This document shows, one piece after another, positions 36,531-51,582 of a stretch of DNA of 64,000 nt. Source of the stretch: Tetrahymena elliotti 4EA (lineage: Eukaryota; Ciliophora; Oligohymenophorea; Hymenostomatida; Tetrahymenidae); the NCBI GenBank assembly GCA_000231825.2, contig JH720303.1, forward strand, positions 1,326,574-1,390,573, written 5' to 3'. The position numbers and the translations under genes were made by a program. Positions within the stretch are counted from its first letter, which is position 1; the number at the start of each line of letters is the position of its first letter. The notes under the pieces were generated by a model. It was not told where the DNA came from, did not search any database, and saw only the letters and a list, made by a program, of their open reading frames with translations.

Positions 36531-39500
36531 TCAAGAATTGTTCCAAGCAATCAATGTAATTGCTTTCTAGTAAAGTTATGCACGAGGAATATGACCACAG
36601 TTCATCTATTAAATTTTAAAATATTTTTATTAGCTCAAGTTATTATAAAATTGAAATAAATTTACCTTTAAACTAAAAATTAGATTTTTTCTTGATTTAT
36701 TGAGATAGACAGGGACCATGATTTGACCATCTTGAATTCCTTTTGTTTGGGATCTTGCCCACTTGAAAACAATAGGAGGAAGCATAATTCTAATTTCATT
36801 ACTTTGTAAGAGTTGAGTTCCTTTCCAATCAGCTCCTTCAATGGACATTCCTTTAACTAAGAAACAGTCATCTCCTAGTTAATCTCCTTCACTGTAGACT
36901 GATGCTTATAATTCTAACTCTTCTAATGACCAAGCATTATTTTAAGCAACAAATTATCTTGTAGCTGTCATATATGCTTCAGGATATAATAGTTATCCAA
37001 TCCAGACTCCTGATTTTTGATAGTTAGGAATGATAGCAAGCTATTTTTGATAAATATTTTATTGTTAATTTTTAAATTAAAAAATATAAATTATATTTTT
37101 ACCTTATTGAATTAGTCAATACGTTACTTGAAATCAAATACCCATTCATTAAGACTAGTGCAGTAGCTGTTAAATTTAACCCATGCCTTTGGAACTACAT
37201 CAGCATAGATATCCTTAGCAAGCTACTTTGTAACATTAGTACCAGCTATATTACCAGCAGCCATTTAAATTACATCCTTTAAGCTTGTCTTAATTTCATT
37301 TAAGAGTTTAGTTCCTACTGTAATTTCTCTTTCTAAGAAACGGAATAAAGGATCATTCATAGAAGTAGCAGTACGATTTAATCTTTCAATTTATTGAGGA
37401 AGAACCTTTAAGAAAGATTCAGATCTCTCTTAGACAGTACGAAGCCATTATACTTATTGGGATTATTAAGCTTAGCCTCCAGTCTTGGGTTTTACTCCCA
37501 TATCTATTTCTTCAATTTCTTCATCATTAACATCTTACAAAGCCCAAAGTAAGTTTAATGCACGTTCTGTATTTTGTTCTTTAAGAATTTTCTCTGCATT
37601 GACTGGTAAACCGCTCCAAGCAGGAGATTCTACATTAGGTAACTTTTCAATCCATTCAACATATTAAGATTGGCGAATAGCTTCTGGCATCTTAATGAGT
37701 TAAATATTCTTTTCAGATGTAGTGAACATATCATAATTAGCGTTGAAAGCATTGGGATTGAATAAGTGTTCAACTAATGATTCAAGAATCTTACCATCAT
37801 ATTCATTGTCAATTTTACCACCATATAAATTCTAACATAAAATAGTTCTAATAGCTTCCCAAGGAAGTTTGTCAGGATCTATGTTTGAACGATCTCCAAG
37901 TGAATCTACGAATTCATCAATTAAATCAAGTGAGCATCTTTAATCTGCTTCATTGAATTCATAAACTTTAGTATAACCAATAGGAGTATATCTAAGTCTT
38001 TCTAATAATATAGCATGTAACCAAGCTAATAGGAAGTGCAATCTTGATCTAATTTATTAAAGCCAAATTATGAAAAAAAAATAAATTGAAAAATGAATTT
38101 ACCTTTCTCTTGGTTGACGATCAGTACGAGCTGGAGTAAGAAGAGAAGCGAATGAACGTTGCAAAGAAGCCTTAATACCACTAGGAGGTTCAAATACAAG
38201 CTTATAAGATTAACGAATTAAAGTAGAAGGTACCTTAGGATTGAATTCCATAGTTAAGAAGAGTCTAAAGTTGTTATGAGGAGTTAATCTATGAATGCTC
38301 TTTTCAACTTCAGAAAGCCAAGTAGGTGCTAAGTGGACATTCTTAAGTAAAACCCAAATACCAGACTTTGCAGCTTACTAGATTGCTTTATCAGCAAGAT
38401 CAAAGCCTTCTTAAGAACCGATAGCAACAGAAATATGTCTGACACCCATTTCTTTAGCTAGGGCATCAACCTTATAAGAAGGATCGAAACCTGGAGCGCT
38501 GCACATAAGAATAGGAGATTTACAGTTAGAGTCTTTTTCAACTACCTATTTCATATCAATTTGAATATCTTCAAGGAATTTATTTCCCATAACTTTAGAA
38601 ATAAGTCTCTTAGCAACAACAAGGAATCTTTATTAAATTAATGATTAAAATTATTAAAAAATTTTTATAAAAATAAATAATTTTACCTGTCTGGGCGGAA
38701 AATTTTAATGACTGTTAAATCACGAAGGAGATTAGATACCTTCAAGTCAAATTCAGATAAACTTGGATTTTGTTGAGGAGCCCAATCAGAAGGAACTTAA
38801 TCTTCAGGAGTTTCTGATAAGATAAAATCAACCCAAGAGCTTTCATTGCGATTTACATTAGGTAATAGTGAAGAGAACTCAGAAGTATTAGTTGAAATAT
38901 CTTCAAGTAACTTAAGTTATTATTTGGTAAGCTTTGATTCAAGTAATTATTCAGATAAGGTTGTTTCAATTAATTTAGGAGCTCTTGCAAGATTCATAAA
39001 AGCGTTTTCGTATGTCTTGCCAAGCTTGATCTAGGTGAGACGTAAAGCAAAAATGATACGATCTTAGTCAAGAAGAGAGTTTGTTACTTTTTAGAATACT
39101 CTGATAAAGAGTTCATCATAAATAACTTTACGACGAGCAGCTAAATCAGTCTTAGGAGTTGAAGCAAGCAATTCATTTTTGTGAAGCAATTCATTGAAAA
39201 TTTCCATAAAGAAATTCAATGAGAAATCATAAAGATAATGCAATTATTTCATAGAAACAAGAGCGAAGAATACCTTTGAGCAAGCTTCAGCTAATGGAAT
39301 ATAATCAGAAGTAACTTTCTAAACTTCTAACATAACTTTGTCACTCTATTCCATTTCATGTTGAACATTAGTGGCTTCACTCTTAAGCTTTTCTAATGTT
39401 CCAATAACAGATTCGTTATCTAAGATAGAGCCAGTAACATTTGAAAGAGAATCAAGTAAAGAGTCTTCGAGTTCACGGAGACGAACAATATACTCGCCTT

Positions 39501-42500
39501 ATAATTTCATAAGCTTTATACGCTTTTCTTCTGTTTCAGGAGTTTCACTCTTAAGATAAATATTTAAACATTGATTTTGTAAAGAACTTGGTGTTACTGT
39601 AAAGTTAACAAAAGTAACACGAGAGCAAAGATCAGGAGTGAAACGAGCATTTGAGTCACGAGTAATCATAAACATTTAGAATGAAGAGGAGAAATCAATT
39701 TCTTAATCACCAACACGAATGAGAACACGACCTCCAGCTTTATAAACTTCTTTATTGAGAACTGAGTTGAGGATAGGATCAATACGTTCTACATCCTAAA
39801 CTAAGAGAGGGCAACCAAAGCATAGAGAAGTTTCTAGAGTTTTCATGAATGCATCATCAGCAAATGAAGTTCTTGCTATCTTTTTATCTTTGTAGAAGGA
39901 GAGAACAAATTCTTAAGCTTGTCCAGCAGGATCAATTATAAGAGGATACCTGTGGAAACGAGAAAGAATAATAGCATTTTCAGTGCAAAGATCATCGTTA
40001 GGAAGACGGTGTGATTACCAGTTGAGACGATCTGAGGGTTTTGATAAGAATTCAATTAAGCTTAAATCTTAACGGAAACGGATGTAAGCAGAATTTTCAA
40101 GATAATCACGGAATGATTTCATCAAAACACGACGATAGAAGTGATCAAAGAAACCAATATAACTACAGAAGGCACCAGATAAAAGAACATCACCAATGAT
40201 TGTAGCCATTTACTATTTGAAGTTTTGAGAAGAGGCATCCCAACGGAATCTTTCTGATGATAAATTCTACAATAATTATTGAGAACGTTCTACTTTTTCT
40301 TTAACTTTAATCATTTCATTTTTAATATTTTCTTTATCAGCAATCAAAATAGCATAATCACTCTTAAGTTGAGAAATCTTTTCTTGTAAGAGTTCAACTT
40401 GTTAATCAAGAGATTTCTTTTTGTCTTCAAGGATGCTTCCTTATTTCTTAAGATCATCAACTTCTTTCTTAAGAGGATCTACCTTTAGTAAGATATCAGC
40501 ATATCTGATTTGAGATTCAACCCAAAGAGCAAGAGGACCAGCAGCTTAAGAGGAATTGTAAATTCTTTCTACATTCCATTCTTCTCTCTTTAAATAATTT
40601 TAAATTAATTTATTTTTAATGCTTTATTGGAGATTATCAGTTTGGAAGTCAAGAACATTTTTGATAAAATCTTTGTTAGCAATAGCCTTTTTGATATCAC
40701 CCCAAGCAGGATTAGTAGTATATGTGTTAGTGATAACAAAAACAACAGCTTCCATTGTAATTTATACCAATTTAGGAGGAGCTGCATAGGATCTAATTTG
40801 ATCAAGTTATGCTCTGTTAATAGAATTAACACTCTCTTTAGCCTTAATAAGAGCTGGTTCAGCTTCTGCTAATTCTTAACGAGCAATTTATTCTCTTTCA
40901 TTAATAATTGCCTTTTATTTATCTACCTATTCTGTAAGTTTAATAGATTCATCTTTGCTTTGTTCAGCCTTATTTTATTCAGATACCATCAATTTCAATT
41001 TCTCATTAGCCTATTAAATTGTTTGTTTATTTTTAATAAAAATGAGTTTATTTAAAAAATTAAATTATTACTTCTTATTCCTTTTGTTCAAGTTCAGCTT
41101 TCTTTTTCTTAAGAGTAGATTCCATACTGGCTACTTACTCTTCAGTGTCTTTAAGTTTTTCAAGACCCTTATTTAAATGCAATTACTAATCTTCAAGGGA
41201 AGATCTCTTCGAATGAAGTAATTCCATAAAGTGTTTAATGAAATCTAAATAATCTCTTGGGGTGATATAATTGTATTTCTTAGCACTCTTAGCAAGATTC
41301 TTGTTAAGACTAACAACAGTATTATGAATATGAACAATTGTATTTACAAGTTATGATTGTCTAGTTTCAATATTCTCAGCAACAGAACTCTTTGTAAATG
41401 AAGCTTCATCTGAATTTACATGTTAAGTGAATTCCTTACCAACTTACCATAAAGCTTCTTAAGACCAGTCACCAAACCAATCAATAACACATCTATTGAA
41501 AAGAGCTGGAGAACTTGCAGTTCTATTTGAAAAATCTGGATTTGCAGGATTCATAGTAAATACAACGTGTAAATTTCTTTAAACATTTTTAATAAAGTTT
41601 CTATAAACTTAATCATCAGTATCCTAAATTTTTTAATATTTCAATAGTTAATATATTTTTTAAATATAATTTAATTATTACCATCATTTTATTCTCTTTC
41701 ATTTGAGCTTCTCTGCATTAACTCATAAGAGCCATATATTCTTCACCTTCAAAAAGACCAGGAATTTCACCAGAAGCAAGCAAGGCATTCATTTTTTCTA
41801 AGAATGCAGGTCCTAAAACATTACTTTCATCGAAGATAAAGCAGATCTTTTCTTATTTGACACCAGCACGTTTCATGACATCTCTAAGGTCATTATCAAA
41901 ATCATGGACATTATATTTTCTTCCTGCCTTAATTTAATAAACTACTAAATTATTCATCCATGAAACAAATCTGGTAAGCGTAGTCTTTCCAACACCAGAT
42001 GCACCGACAAGCAAAAGATGACCAAGGGGTTGTCTAAGTACTCTATCAATACGTAAAATGTGATCAAGAACAGAATCAAATACTACAATAGGGACATCCA
42101 ACTATTCTTCATTGAAAATTTTCAAACGGGCTATAATATATCTATAATAAAAATAATTAATATAAGGTTTATAAATCTAAAAAAATCTTCATACTTTCTT
42201 AATTCTTCTCTTTCTACAGAACGGTAATCTTTATTAATGTAATTGGAGAAAAGGATAGGTCTTTCTAAAGAACTTTGCTTAAAGGAAGGGAAGTTATTTT
42301 AAGCAACTTCATCAACTAACTTTTCACACCATTCTTTTTCTTCATCTTTGACAAGTCTTTTTATTTCAATAAAAAATTCTTACTTTTTAATTTATAGATG
42401 AAAAAAATATTGGTTACCTATCTTAGAAAAGTCTCATAGCTTCGTGAGCCCAGAGTCTTACTAAATCTTCAGGACTTTCTAAAGGTTCAAGAGCTTCATT

Positions 42501-45500
42501 AATAGCATATTTCCAACGAGTGAGTTCACGTGGAGAGTATATATAGTGAGGTTAAATATCAGCTGTAAAATGAAGTTGAGAACGGGTGTAGAATTCAACC
42601 ATAGCATTAGTTAGTGGTTCAGCTAAATTACGAAGGTGAGGAACTTTTTTAAGCATAGCACGGTTGAAGGTTCCATAAATTTATTTAAGAGATTCAGGGC
42701 CAGGGAAATCAACCAAAATTAAGGGAGTGTGACGAAGGAATCTTGCAGAAAGAGGTTTTCTACCAGTATCTGTAGGAGGATTACAAGCTCCTACAAATTG
42801 AATACGTTCTAAACTAATCCATTATTTATCAGAAGGTCTCCAGAAACCCTTTTACTCAGTCAATTCTCTTAAGAAAGTGATGATAGTCATTGTTCCATAT
42901 TTATCCATATCAGGTAAGTTGATTTCATCACAAAATACAACCAACCATTTATTAGGTTGCTTGGGACGTAATATCAAACCCTAAGTAGTTTTAACATACT
43001 CACAATAGTGATCGAATTACTTAAGAATGAGAGAGGGTGTTGTTGAACTGGAGAAGTTGACGAAAATCATTTCAAAGTCAGTCAAAGCCTTCAAAGTACT
43101 CATCAATGTCATTGTTTTACCAGAGCCAGGAGGACCACAAAGCAAGAAAGGTCTGTGTTCACTCAACCATGAGCATAAAACCTGAAAAAGAACAAAAAAT
43201 CATTTTAAATTGTAAAATTAAAAGCTTAATTATTTCATACTTCTTAATGTCTTAATGTATCAACTGTTGTAATAATTAAATCAGCATCAGTAACTTTCAT
43301 AGGATCAACTTCTACTTGAGGTACCTATTTAAATTTATAATTTAAATTAAATTAAATGAATATAAAATAAATAAATAATCTACTTTCTTCTTCCAAGCAT
43401 ACCACTCACCATCTTCAATTTTAACTTCAAAATCAATTATGCTTTCTTAACCAGCTCCAATCTATTAAATTAAAATTTTTAGTCTACTAAAATATTAGAA
43501 ATGTATTTTACAGGAGGTAAATCGATAGGACTAAATTTAGAAATTTTCTCTCCAAATTTTTATCTTTGGAATAAAGTCATTGAACCTGCGATACCCCACA
43601 TTAATGAGAAGAGGGTCCATTTTTACATGTATTTTTTGAGTGTTTCGGGATCGAGATTATAATCTGGGTGGGATTCATTATATTCAAGAACATTAGAAAT
43701 ACCCTTTCTGATTAAAGCAAAAGATGCTTCAAGTACACGAATACGAGTGAACTCCATAACATGAGGGAATGATAAAGCTATTTCTACAATTTGTTCACCA
43801 AAACTGGGCTCTCCTTCTAAGAAAAAGCTCTAAATAGCCTCAACACACTATTTACGAGTGATAGCTTCAGGAGTTTCCTTCTTTTTCTCTTTTTCATCAT
43901 CTTCTTCCTTAGGAATTTCATCATAGTTTTCTTACTTGAGTCTATTAACGTAATTGTAGAATATCATATTGTATGATACGATTTCATCAGAGAACCAAAC
44001 CATACCACATCTAGATACAGTAGCAAGAGTAGCATACTTCAAAGTTTCTACTTCGAACATAATTCTTACATTAGGTGGAATACTAATTCTTTCACCATTA
44101 GGTAAAGTAAGTAATTTGTTATCATCTAAAACTGAGTTTAAGTTTTCAGCCCATTCTGGATCAACTTTAATACAAAATAATAAATTATATTTATTATGAA
44201 TACTAAAAAATATTAATATTTACCATCACCATCAAAAATAATCCAATGTCTCTTAGATGATTCACCACGAACATTTTCAGTAATTTTTCTAAGAATACCA
44301 GTGAAAACACCATCAGTCCATTCAAGTGTGGTATTATCGAGCTTACCATATAATTCATCTTTATGAATAGCTTTAGGGTCAACAATATATGATTCTCCTT
44401 TAATTTTTTCTACTCTGTACATAGCTTCTAGAAGAACTCTCCAAGCAACACTTTTACCACAACCAGAAGGACCAACCATCATAACACCATGATGCAATCT
44501 TTGAATTTAGTAAAGTTACAATATTTTTTGCATAAACAAATCTGTGGGAAGTAAATTTCTCTTGGCACAAACTTTTTCAATTTCTTTACGTAACTCATCT
44601 TCCTTAATTTCAGGAATTGAACTACCAGGGAATACACCAGATAATAAGTTAGAAAGAAGAGGAACATCATCAGAAACCAATTTAGGAACAATAGTTTCAC
44701 AAACACTTCTAAGAAGAATCTTTTGTTCAAATTCCTTTGATTTATTAAAATTTAACAATTTTTAAAATATTTAAAAATATAGAAAATAATTTGTTACTTG
44801 AATTTAAACATCAGTGAAATTAGCTAAGTTTTCTGTTTTACTTATTTCAACTCTCTTCATATTACCAGCACTAACTAAGACAGATTTTAAGGCACGAAGA
44901 CCAAAGTCATAGTGAGGTTGAGATGAAAGTTAATCATTACATAATTCGAAGAGTGAAACAATTTTACCTGAGAGCTTTTCAGCTGTTCTAAAACCTTAAG
45001 AATAGAGCATAACCTAAGCAATTAAATCTCTGTCAGGTTTAACCATGGCCATTTATCTAAAAAGTTGCTTCAAGTTTTCAGGGAGATTAGAACGACCAGC
45101 ATAACCAGGATTCATAGTAACGAAAACACCCATCTTAGGATTGAGTTTTACATCTCTATTCATCAATTCAATTTTAGTAGCTCTTTCTCTTAAACCACTT
45201 TAAATGATAAGAATTTGTTATGAACAAGCAGAAAGCATTCTTTCTTCCAATCTATTGAATTCATCAAAGCAACCCCATGCACCAACCTATATAATTTATC
45301 AAAAGTATTGTACCAAATTCAGATGAAATTAAATATTTTCTTACTTAACATAGACCAACAAAGATACGACCCATAGCGTGGAAATCGAAAGTCTCATCAC
45401 AATTAAAGACTAGAACAAATCTACCTAATTATGAACCAAGAGCCTTAACTGATTCAGTTTTACCAGTACCTGCAGGTCCAAATGGAGAACCACCCATTCT

Positions 45501-48500
45501 TAAATGGAGAGCTTAAGTTAAAGTTAAATAACATTTATCTGTAAGAGGAGTTTGAACAAGCTTTTCACCAACACCAAGATATTCAAAACCATAATGGAAT
45601 TATGCATTAGCCATATTAATCAAAAGTTTCTTCAATGGATCTTATTCCTTGGCAAACCAAGTGAAGCGCATATGATATTACCAAGCAAAATCTTTAGGAG
45701 TATCAACATTCTTAATGATTAATTATCTTGTAACATCTCTCTAATGAACAAAATCTGTGATAATTTACTCATACTTTTAACGTAAATCTTTCTTCAAATC
45801 TTTGACTACATTGGTGGCTAAGACTTCCAAGAAGCGGATAATATATTAAACAACACTTTCTAATTCTTTTGTTTCAAAAGCTTTTTCAACTCTGCTGCAC
45901 CAGAATACCTATTTAGTTTAATATTATGTTAAAAATTTATTTTTCAATATTTAATTTATTTACCTATAATGAGAGTAATCCAGATTGAGCAGGTTATTAT
46001 GCAATAATTTCTAATAGAGATTAATCATCTCCTTATTCTATTGCAGCTATTTTTTAGATTGATTTTTGCAAATTAGAGGCAAGAGATAATCTCATTTAGT
46101 CATCAACCTTTCCTAACCATACATTAATTTTAGGATCTTCACCTACATTGATTTCAGCATCAAAAGCCACTGATTCACCTTCCTTAGAATTCATACCTTT
46201 TACGATATCATCATTCTTCTCATTCTTTTCACTAGTAAGTGTGGTAATACCAGCATACATTTTAGGGAAGTGACGTTGAACATTAGTAACATCTTTACTG
46301 TTACCAATAATTTCCAAAAGATCCTCATCACCAATGAAATAGAAACGAGCGAAAGCTGAACGTTAAGTTTCAAGATACTCACCAAGAGCTTTTTGAATCT
46401 TAGCAAGCATATCAGCTAATCTTTCAAGAGTCTTTTGTAATCCTGGAATTGAAATAACATCTAAAAGAAGAGGCTTTTTAGCTACTTTCTTCATAAGTGA
46501 TGTAAATTCGCTATCAATACCCTTAAAACGATTGTATTCATTCTGTAGTTAAGTTTTAATATCAGAAGCTCCAAAAAAGATACCTTCCAAATAAACCCAC
46601 TTTCTTTGAACATCAATCCAGCTATCTAATAAAATTCTAATTCTTTGAAGTTTTTCATCCCAAGGAGTGATTTCTTCTTCAAATTATTTATAGTAGGGAG
46701 ACATCTTAGTAGAGGCTAAAGTTCCCAAATCTTCATCAAGCTTAGCAAAGAGGTCATCCCAACCTTTAATGAGCTTACATTTATTTTAGTAATTAACCAT
46801 ATCTAACTCAAATTCATTCCAGTACTCCTTAACATTTTTCATCATACATTCAAGGACAAATTCACCCTAAGCAACACTTAAAACATCTTCAATTGGCTTT
46901 TCATACTTTAATACTAATTCATTAGTCCATAAATGACTAAGTGTTAATTCGTTTAATGAGGGTTTAAGCTATTTTAAAAATTATATTAGTAAATTATTTT
47001 AAAAAAGAATATTACTTTCATCTTTTTGAGGATATTTGACCAGTGACGAGGCTTCATAGCTTCAGTCTTTAAATTATCTATAATACGGTTCATTTTTCCA
47101 TAATCTTTCAATCTTTATCTCATTTTTTCATAAGGTTCATAGGTACGAATCTTGTTTGGTACTTCTGTCATTAGACGATTTGCATTGTCCATAGCTTCCT
47201 TGATCTTTTTAGGTTAAATAGCATTGATAAGAGTGTCATTTAAAGCCTCAATATTCTACCAGACTTTACTTAATTCTTACCAGACTTCTTTTAGAGAGTT
47301 AATATCTTCTTCGAGGTCTTCTAATTTCTACATATTACCAGGCTCGAGATTAAGGAGAAGCTTAGCCTTGCAGCAGTTAGAATAATTATCTTTTATTCTT
47401 CCTAATTATCCTGAAATGATATTTAAAACATCAAGAGCTTCAACAGGAGATTATTCGCCACTAGAAGGTTTCTTTGATGACCAATTTTCTTCAACTTCTT
47501 TGATTTTTTCGTTTAAAATTTATTCATCTTAAAGAATTTTTTCTTGAAGTGTAGGGATTTCTTTTTCAAGTTATTGATTTTTTCTATTTACCAATTATCT
47601 AAAGTTTGACCACTCTCCTTCAACTTAATCTAACCAGAGCCAGTCGTTAGGATATTAATACCTAATTTTAACATTAAAAAATTTATTATTTAAATATTAA
47701 AAACATTATTCAATTTACTTTTATCTTTCCAAGAGTTTTTGACCTGTTCTAAAAATTTCAATATCGTTGTTCCATACTGCGTACTTTTCCATCATTTCTT
47801 TAACTTCTGTAATAGCTATAGTTACATCAACAGAAGGATTGTTAAAACTAATTTTTTCTAATTTCAAACGAGCATTATAAATCTTAGTGTTGAAATCTCT
47901 AAGCTTTTCTCCAAAAGTAAGGCCAAAGTGATCTAAAATTTCTCTATGCCATTAATCATACTTATTATTAATTTTTACTTGGACTAAACGATAATCAATT
48001 TAGACAGGACCAAAGAAAATATCAGTATCAGAATTATCGAACGTGCTTCTTCCTTACTTAATTTCAGATAAAAGCTGTTACCATTTATTGATGTCATCTC
48101 CTAAGAGTTCATAAACTTTCTTTTAATCAATGGCCCAAAGAGATTAATAGCTTAACCATGTGTTAACATATCTTTCATTATCTCTAAGAATTTAATCAAT
48201 TCTATTGTAAGATCCAATCAAAACATCCTTAGGAATCTTAAGTAATATAGAACTATAATCAGTATTTTTAATATTTTCTGTTGCTTTACTTGTAATTGAA
48301 GTTGAATATCTAGTAGCTTCAAGTCTAATATTAAGTTAAATTAATTTAAGAAAAAGTATATTAAGATTAAAAATACCTTGGAAGAGAGCAAATAATACCA
48401 ATAGCTTTATGGAATTGTTATAACCAATAATAACGAGCAAATTCAGTAGAAGGTTCAATACTAATAACAGAATCCTTCATCTTAAGCTCATGTCTAGTGT

Positions 48501-51500
48501 GTTACTCAATAAATTCTCTTTTTTCCATCAAACGATAAGTTTCAAACTCAACTACAAACTTTCTAATTACTTGAATTAAACGCTCAGCAAGGATAGTTTC
48601 TATCTTTGCATCAACTTCAGGTACCCAAATATGTAAATTTGAGTAATCTTTTAAATTAATATCATCAATTAGTTTTTAAATTTCTTCTAACTTCTCTTTG
48701 AAAGTTGCATGAGAAGGATTGCAAGTTTTCAAAAAAGCTAAAATAGATTCAATCTATTCACTGTAGTCTCTTAAACTGTTCACAGCTTCTTCAAATTTTT
48801 AGACTTACTCTGCCAAGCTCTTAGTAAACGTGCTCAAGTAGATAACTCCATTCCAGTTAATTTGCATACCATTTCTAATTTATTTGTGAACACTTCTACG
48901 GAAGGAAGCTACTAGTTTTTTCATTTTATCATCTACATGATTTGAAATTTAATTATAAGAACGGATAGACTCTTAGATAGACATAGCAAAAGGGTAAATA
49001 TTCTTAGCTTAAGAAGCAGTGTATGATAAGGAAGACAAGAAACGAACCTTCTAAGAACTCAAAATACGAGTTTCCTTAAAAAGATTTACCTAACGCTCAT
49101 CATAATTTACATCTAATTCAAGCTTACGCTTCTAAACAATTTTAAATATTTTTTCACTTTCACTCTTCTTTTAGTTTAAATCTAAAATTTCATTTGACCA
49201 CATATCAACAAATTGTTGAGGATTTAAATGATTCTTGAAGGCTTCACAAGTTTCTTTGCACTTTTGGCCTAAAGGATGCTCAACCCACTTTTCTCCTAAA
49301 ACATCAGCCATTTGGTCCATATATTTGTTTAACTTTTTTATCATTTAGTTTGTCCAAATAACGCTACCAGCTATGTTAGGAATGTCTCTGACCTATGACA
49401 AATATAAAATAAATGTTAGTCTTACAATTTATAATAAAAAAAATAAGGATTTTTACCTTGCAGAGAAGTGAAGTTTCAGTATTAACATACTTCTTAACAA
49501 ATTTTTCACGCAACTAGTTAATTTTCTTTTATACTTTTTCAAGGAGGTCAGATTAATATTCAACAATAGCACCTCTAATATGAGGACGGACAAAAAGTTT
49601 ATTGAATTTGCTAAAAATTCTAAACATTTCATTAGGATTTTCTTTTGCTTATCCAAGCTTATCACGAAGTTTAGAGGTGATTTGGATTTCAATCTAATCT
49701 ATTCTTTATTCGTATTTGTTTTTGGCTAATTTTAAAGCTTATTCTCCTTCTTCAGAAGAATTGAGAACATCTATATCATCAAAAATGCTAAAAGCTTCAT
49801 TGATTTCTGCAGTAGAAAGGAAGCTTGTATCACCCAATCTATCTGAAGAGCGATCTTTGCTTAGAATGTTCTAAATAACTTCATTTAAAGTTTAGTGTAA
49901 TTTACGGACTTCCATTATAATATCAAGGCGAGATTGAATAAAGGCAACATGCAAGAAGTAACAATTTGAATTGTGACCTTTCAAAGATTGCTTGAAAGCG
50001 TTATATTCCTTTTCCCATTTTTTAAATATTTCCTAACTTTCAGCAATAAGCTAAGTGAAATGATCATAATTCATGGTCATTAATTTGTATTAGCTTAATA
50101 TCTTAACTATTTAAGAATTTAAGTCACGAGAAAGAGCTTCAAGTAACTGGTAAGCTCTTTAAGGAGTGTAGCTAAGACTTTTAATATTTTTCATGTGATT
50201 AAAGATACTAGATAATGAAGCTTTAATTTCCTATAAGCTACTAGCAGAGAGGAGATCATTAAGAGGGAATTCTTTCATAAACTAATTGCATTTAGTGCAT
50301 TCTTGGAGTGTGTGCTTAAACTTTAAATCATATTCAAATGGCATTGTGACATTGTGCTTTAATTTTTTCTTCAACAACTCAATAGTAATGCTTGTTTCAA
50401 CTTAACTTATTTGCTAATCAATTAAATTTAAACTTCTTTCATAACTTAACCAATAGTTGATTTCTTAAAGAGTTGATCCACTGCTAACCTAAAATTTGTT
50501 TAAAAAAATACTTTAGATTGATAAAAGAAGAGAATATTTATTATGATTTGGGTTAAAAAGGGAAAAAAGTTTTATTATTATCAAATAATAATTTTTTTGT
50601 ATCTGTTTTTAGATTACGGAGGCACTTCTACTTAGTAAATAAATCTATTAGGCAATAGCATAAATTTATTTATCATTTTTTAAATTAAATAGAAGAAGCT
50701 ATTTTTAATTTCTGTTAACAACAATAATAAAATTGAGCGAAAATAATTATTGCAGAATTTATCTTCCCTTTTTAAATTTTTATGTTTAAAATTTTTCTTT
50801 TTTACCTCATAATCCATATTAATGATTGCTCTAATGTCTTTTGTCCACTTTGTAACACCAGTAGCTAAGCTATCAATAAATTCATTTTTATCAAGAAGAT
50901 CTTCAAAGTATTCAACTTAAGGAGCCTTTCCTTCAGATTTTATTTTTTATACTCTTTCTTTTAAGATAGGGTCATAAAAAAGTTGAATTTCAGGTACTTC
51001 AACATTTTATTAACATTAAATTAAAGCTAAATTAAATTCACTAAGCTTCTTGAGTAGTGATTAATATGCTTGCTTATTGTTAGGTGCCTTGTTTTCAAAT
51101 TGTTAGCGATAAGCATTGAATATTGGTAAGAAACAGTTTTAAACATAAAGATGGTTAACAGAAATTGGAGAAGAGTCATGAGCATAATAACCTAAATTAA
51201 TAACTTGAATGACTCCTGAGTAGGCACTAACTTATTCGAAGATGCTAAACTAGTGACGTTTTATGAAAGCTATTGAATGAGCAGTCATTTTGGTTGATTC
51301 TATTTCATTTGAAAACTCAATTGCTACATTATCATCACTTTCACTACTTTTACTTTGATTAAGCTTTGAAACAATTAAAATCTTTTACTAAGACTGTGAA
51401 GCGTACTTTGAAATAATTTGTTAATTTTATTCTGAATGAATAATTTAGTGGAAACTATCTTAGCTGACACTAAGAAGTGTAATACATACTGAAGACAAGT

Positions 51501-51582
51501 ACATATTAAGAGGCTCTAATTCGTCAAGAGATATCTAGGCAGAAGAAGAAACCTCTTTTACTGAGGCTTTGTCTTAATCCAT
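36531..51582 (-). CDS. DYH1: Cytoplasmic dynein 1 heavy chain (complete)
   Basis: Fifteen kilobases on the minus strand, ATG 51582-51580 to TGA 36533-36531, with roughly twenty introns of 50-120 bases and about 4500 residues. This is the motor subunit that walks to microtubule minus ends using ATP and moves organelles and nuclei. The N-terminal tail ([20 protein letters not shown]..., then [20 protein letters not shown]) matches the dimerisation region. AAA1 has [15 protein letters not shown] (near 45440-45480), [19 protein letters not shown] and WGCFDEF (Walker B). AAA2 has [17 protein letters not shown] (near 44420-44475). AAA3 has [10 protein letters not shown] (near 43110-43140) and [13 protein letters not shown]4 has [13 protein letters not shown] (near 41975-42010) and [20 protein letters not shown]. 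The stalk coiled coil lies around 40250-41250. The C-terminal cap has [13 protein letters not shown] and [16 protein letters not shown], and a last exon ending [10 protein letters not shown]. Details such as FNCDETFDF instead of FNCDEGID, and the VYLNxxR end, mark it as dynein 1 rather than IFT dynein 2 or axonemal types. No break was seen. Confidence 0.96.

Noticed and set aside
44213..44497. Short separate P-loop ATPase gene
   Set aside because: The P-loop and following residues are the AAA2 module of the dynein heavy chain, continuous with exons on both sides under the ciliate code.
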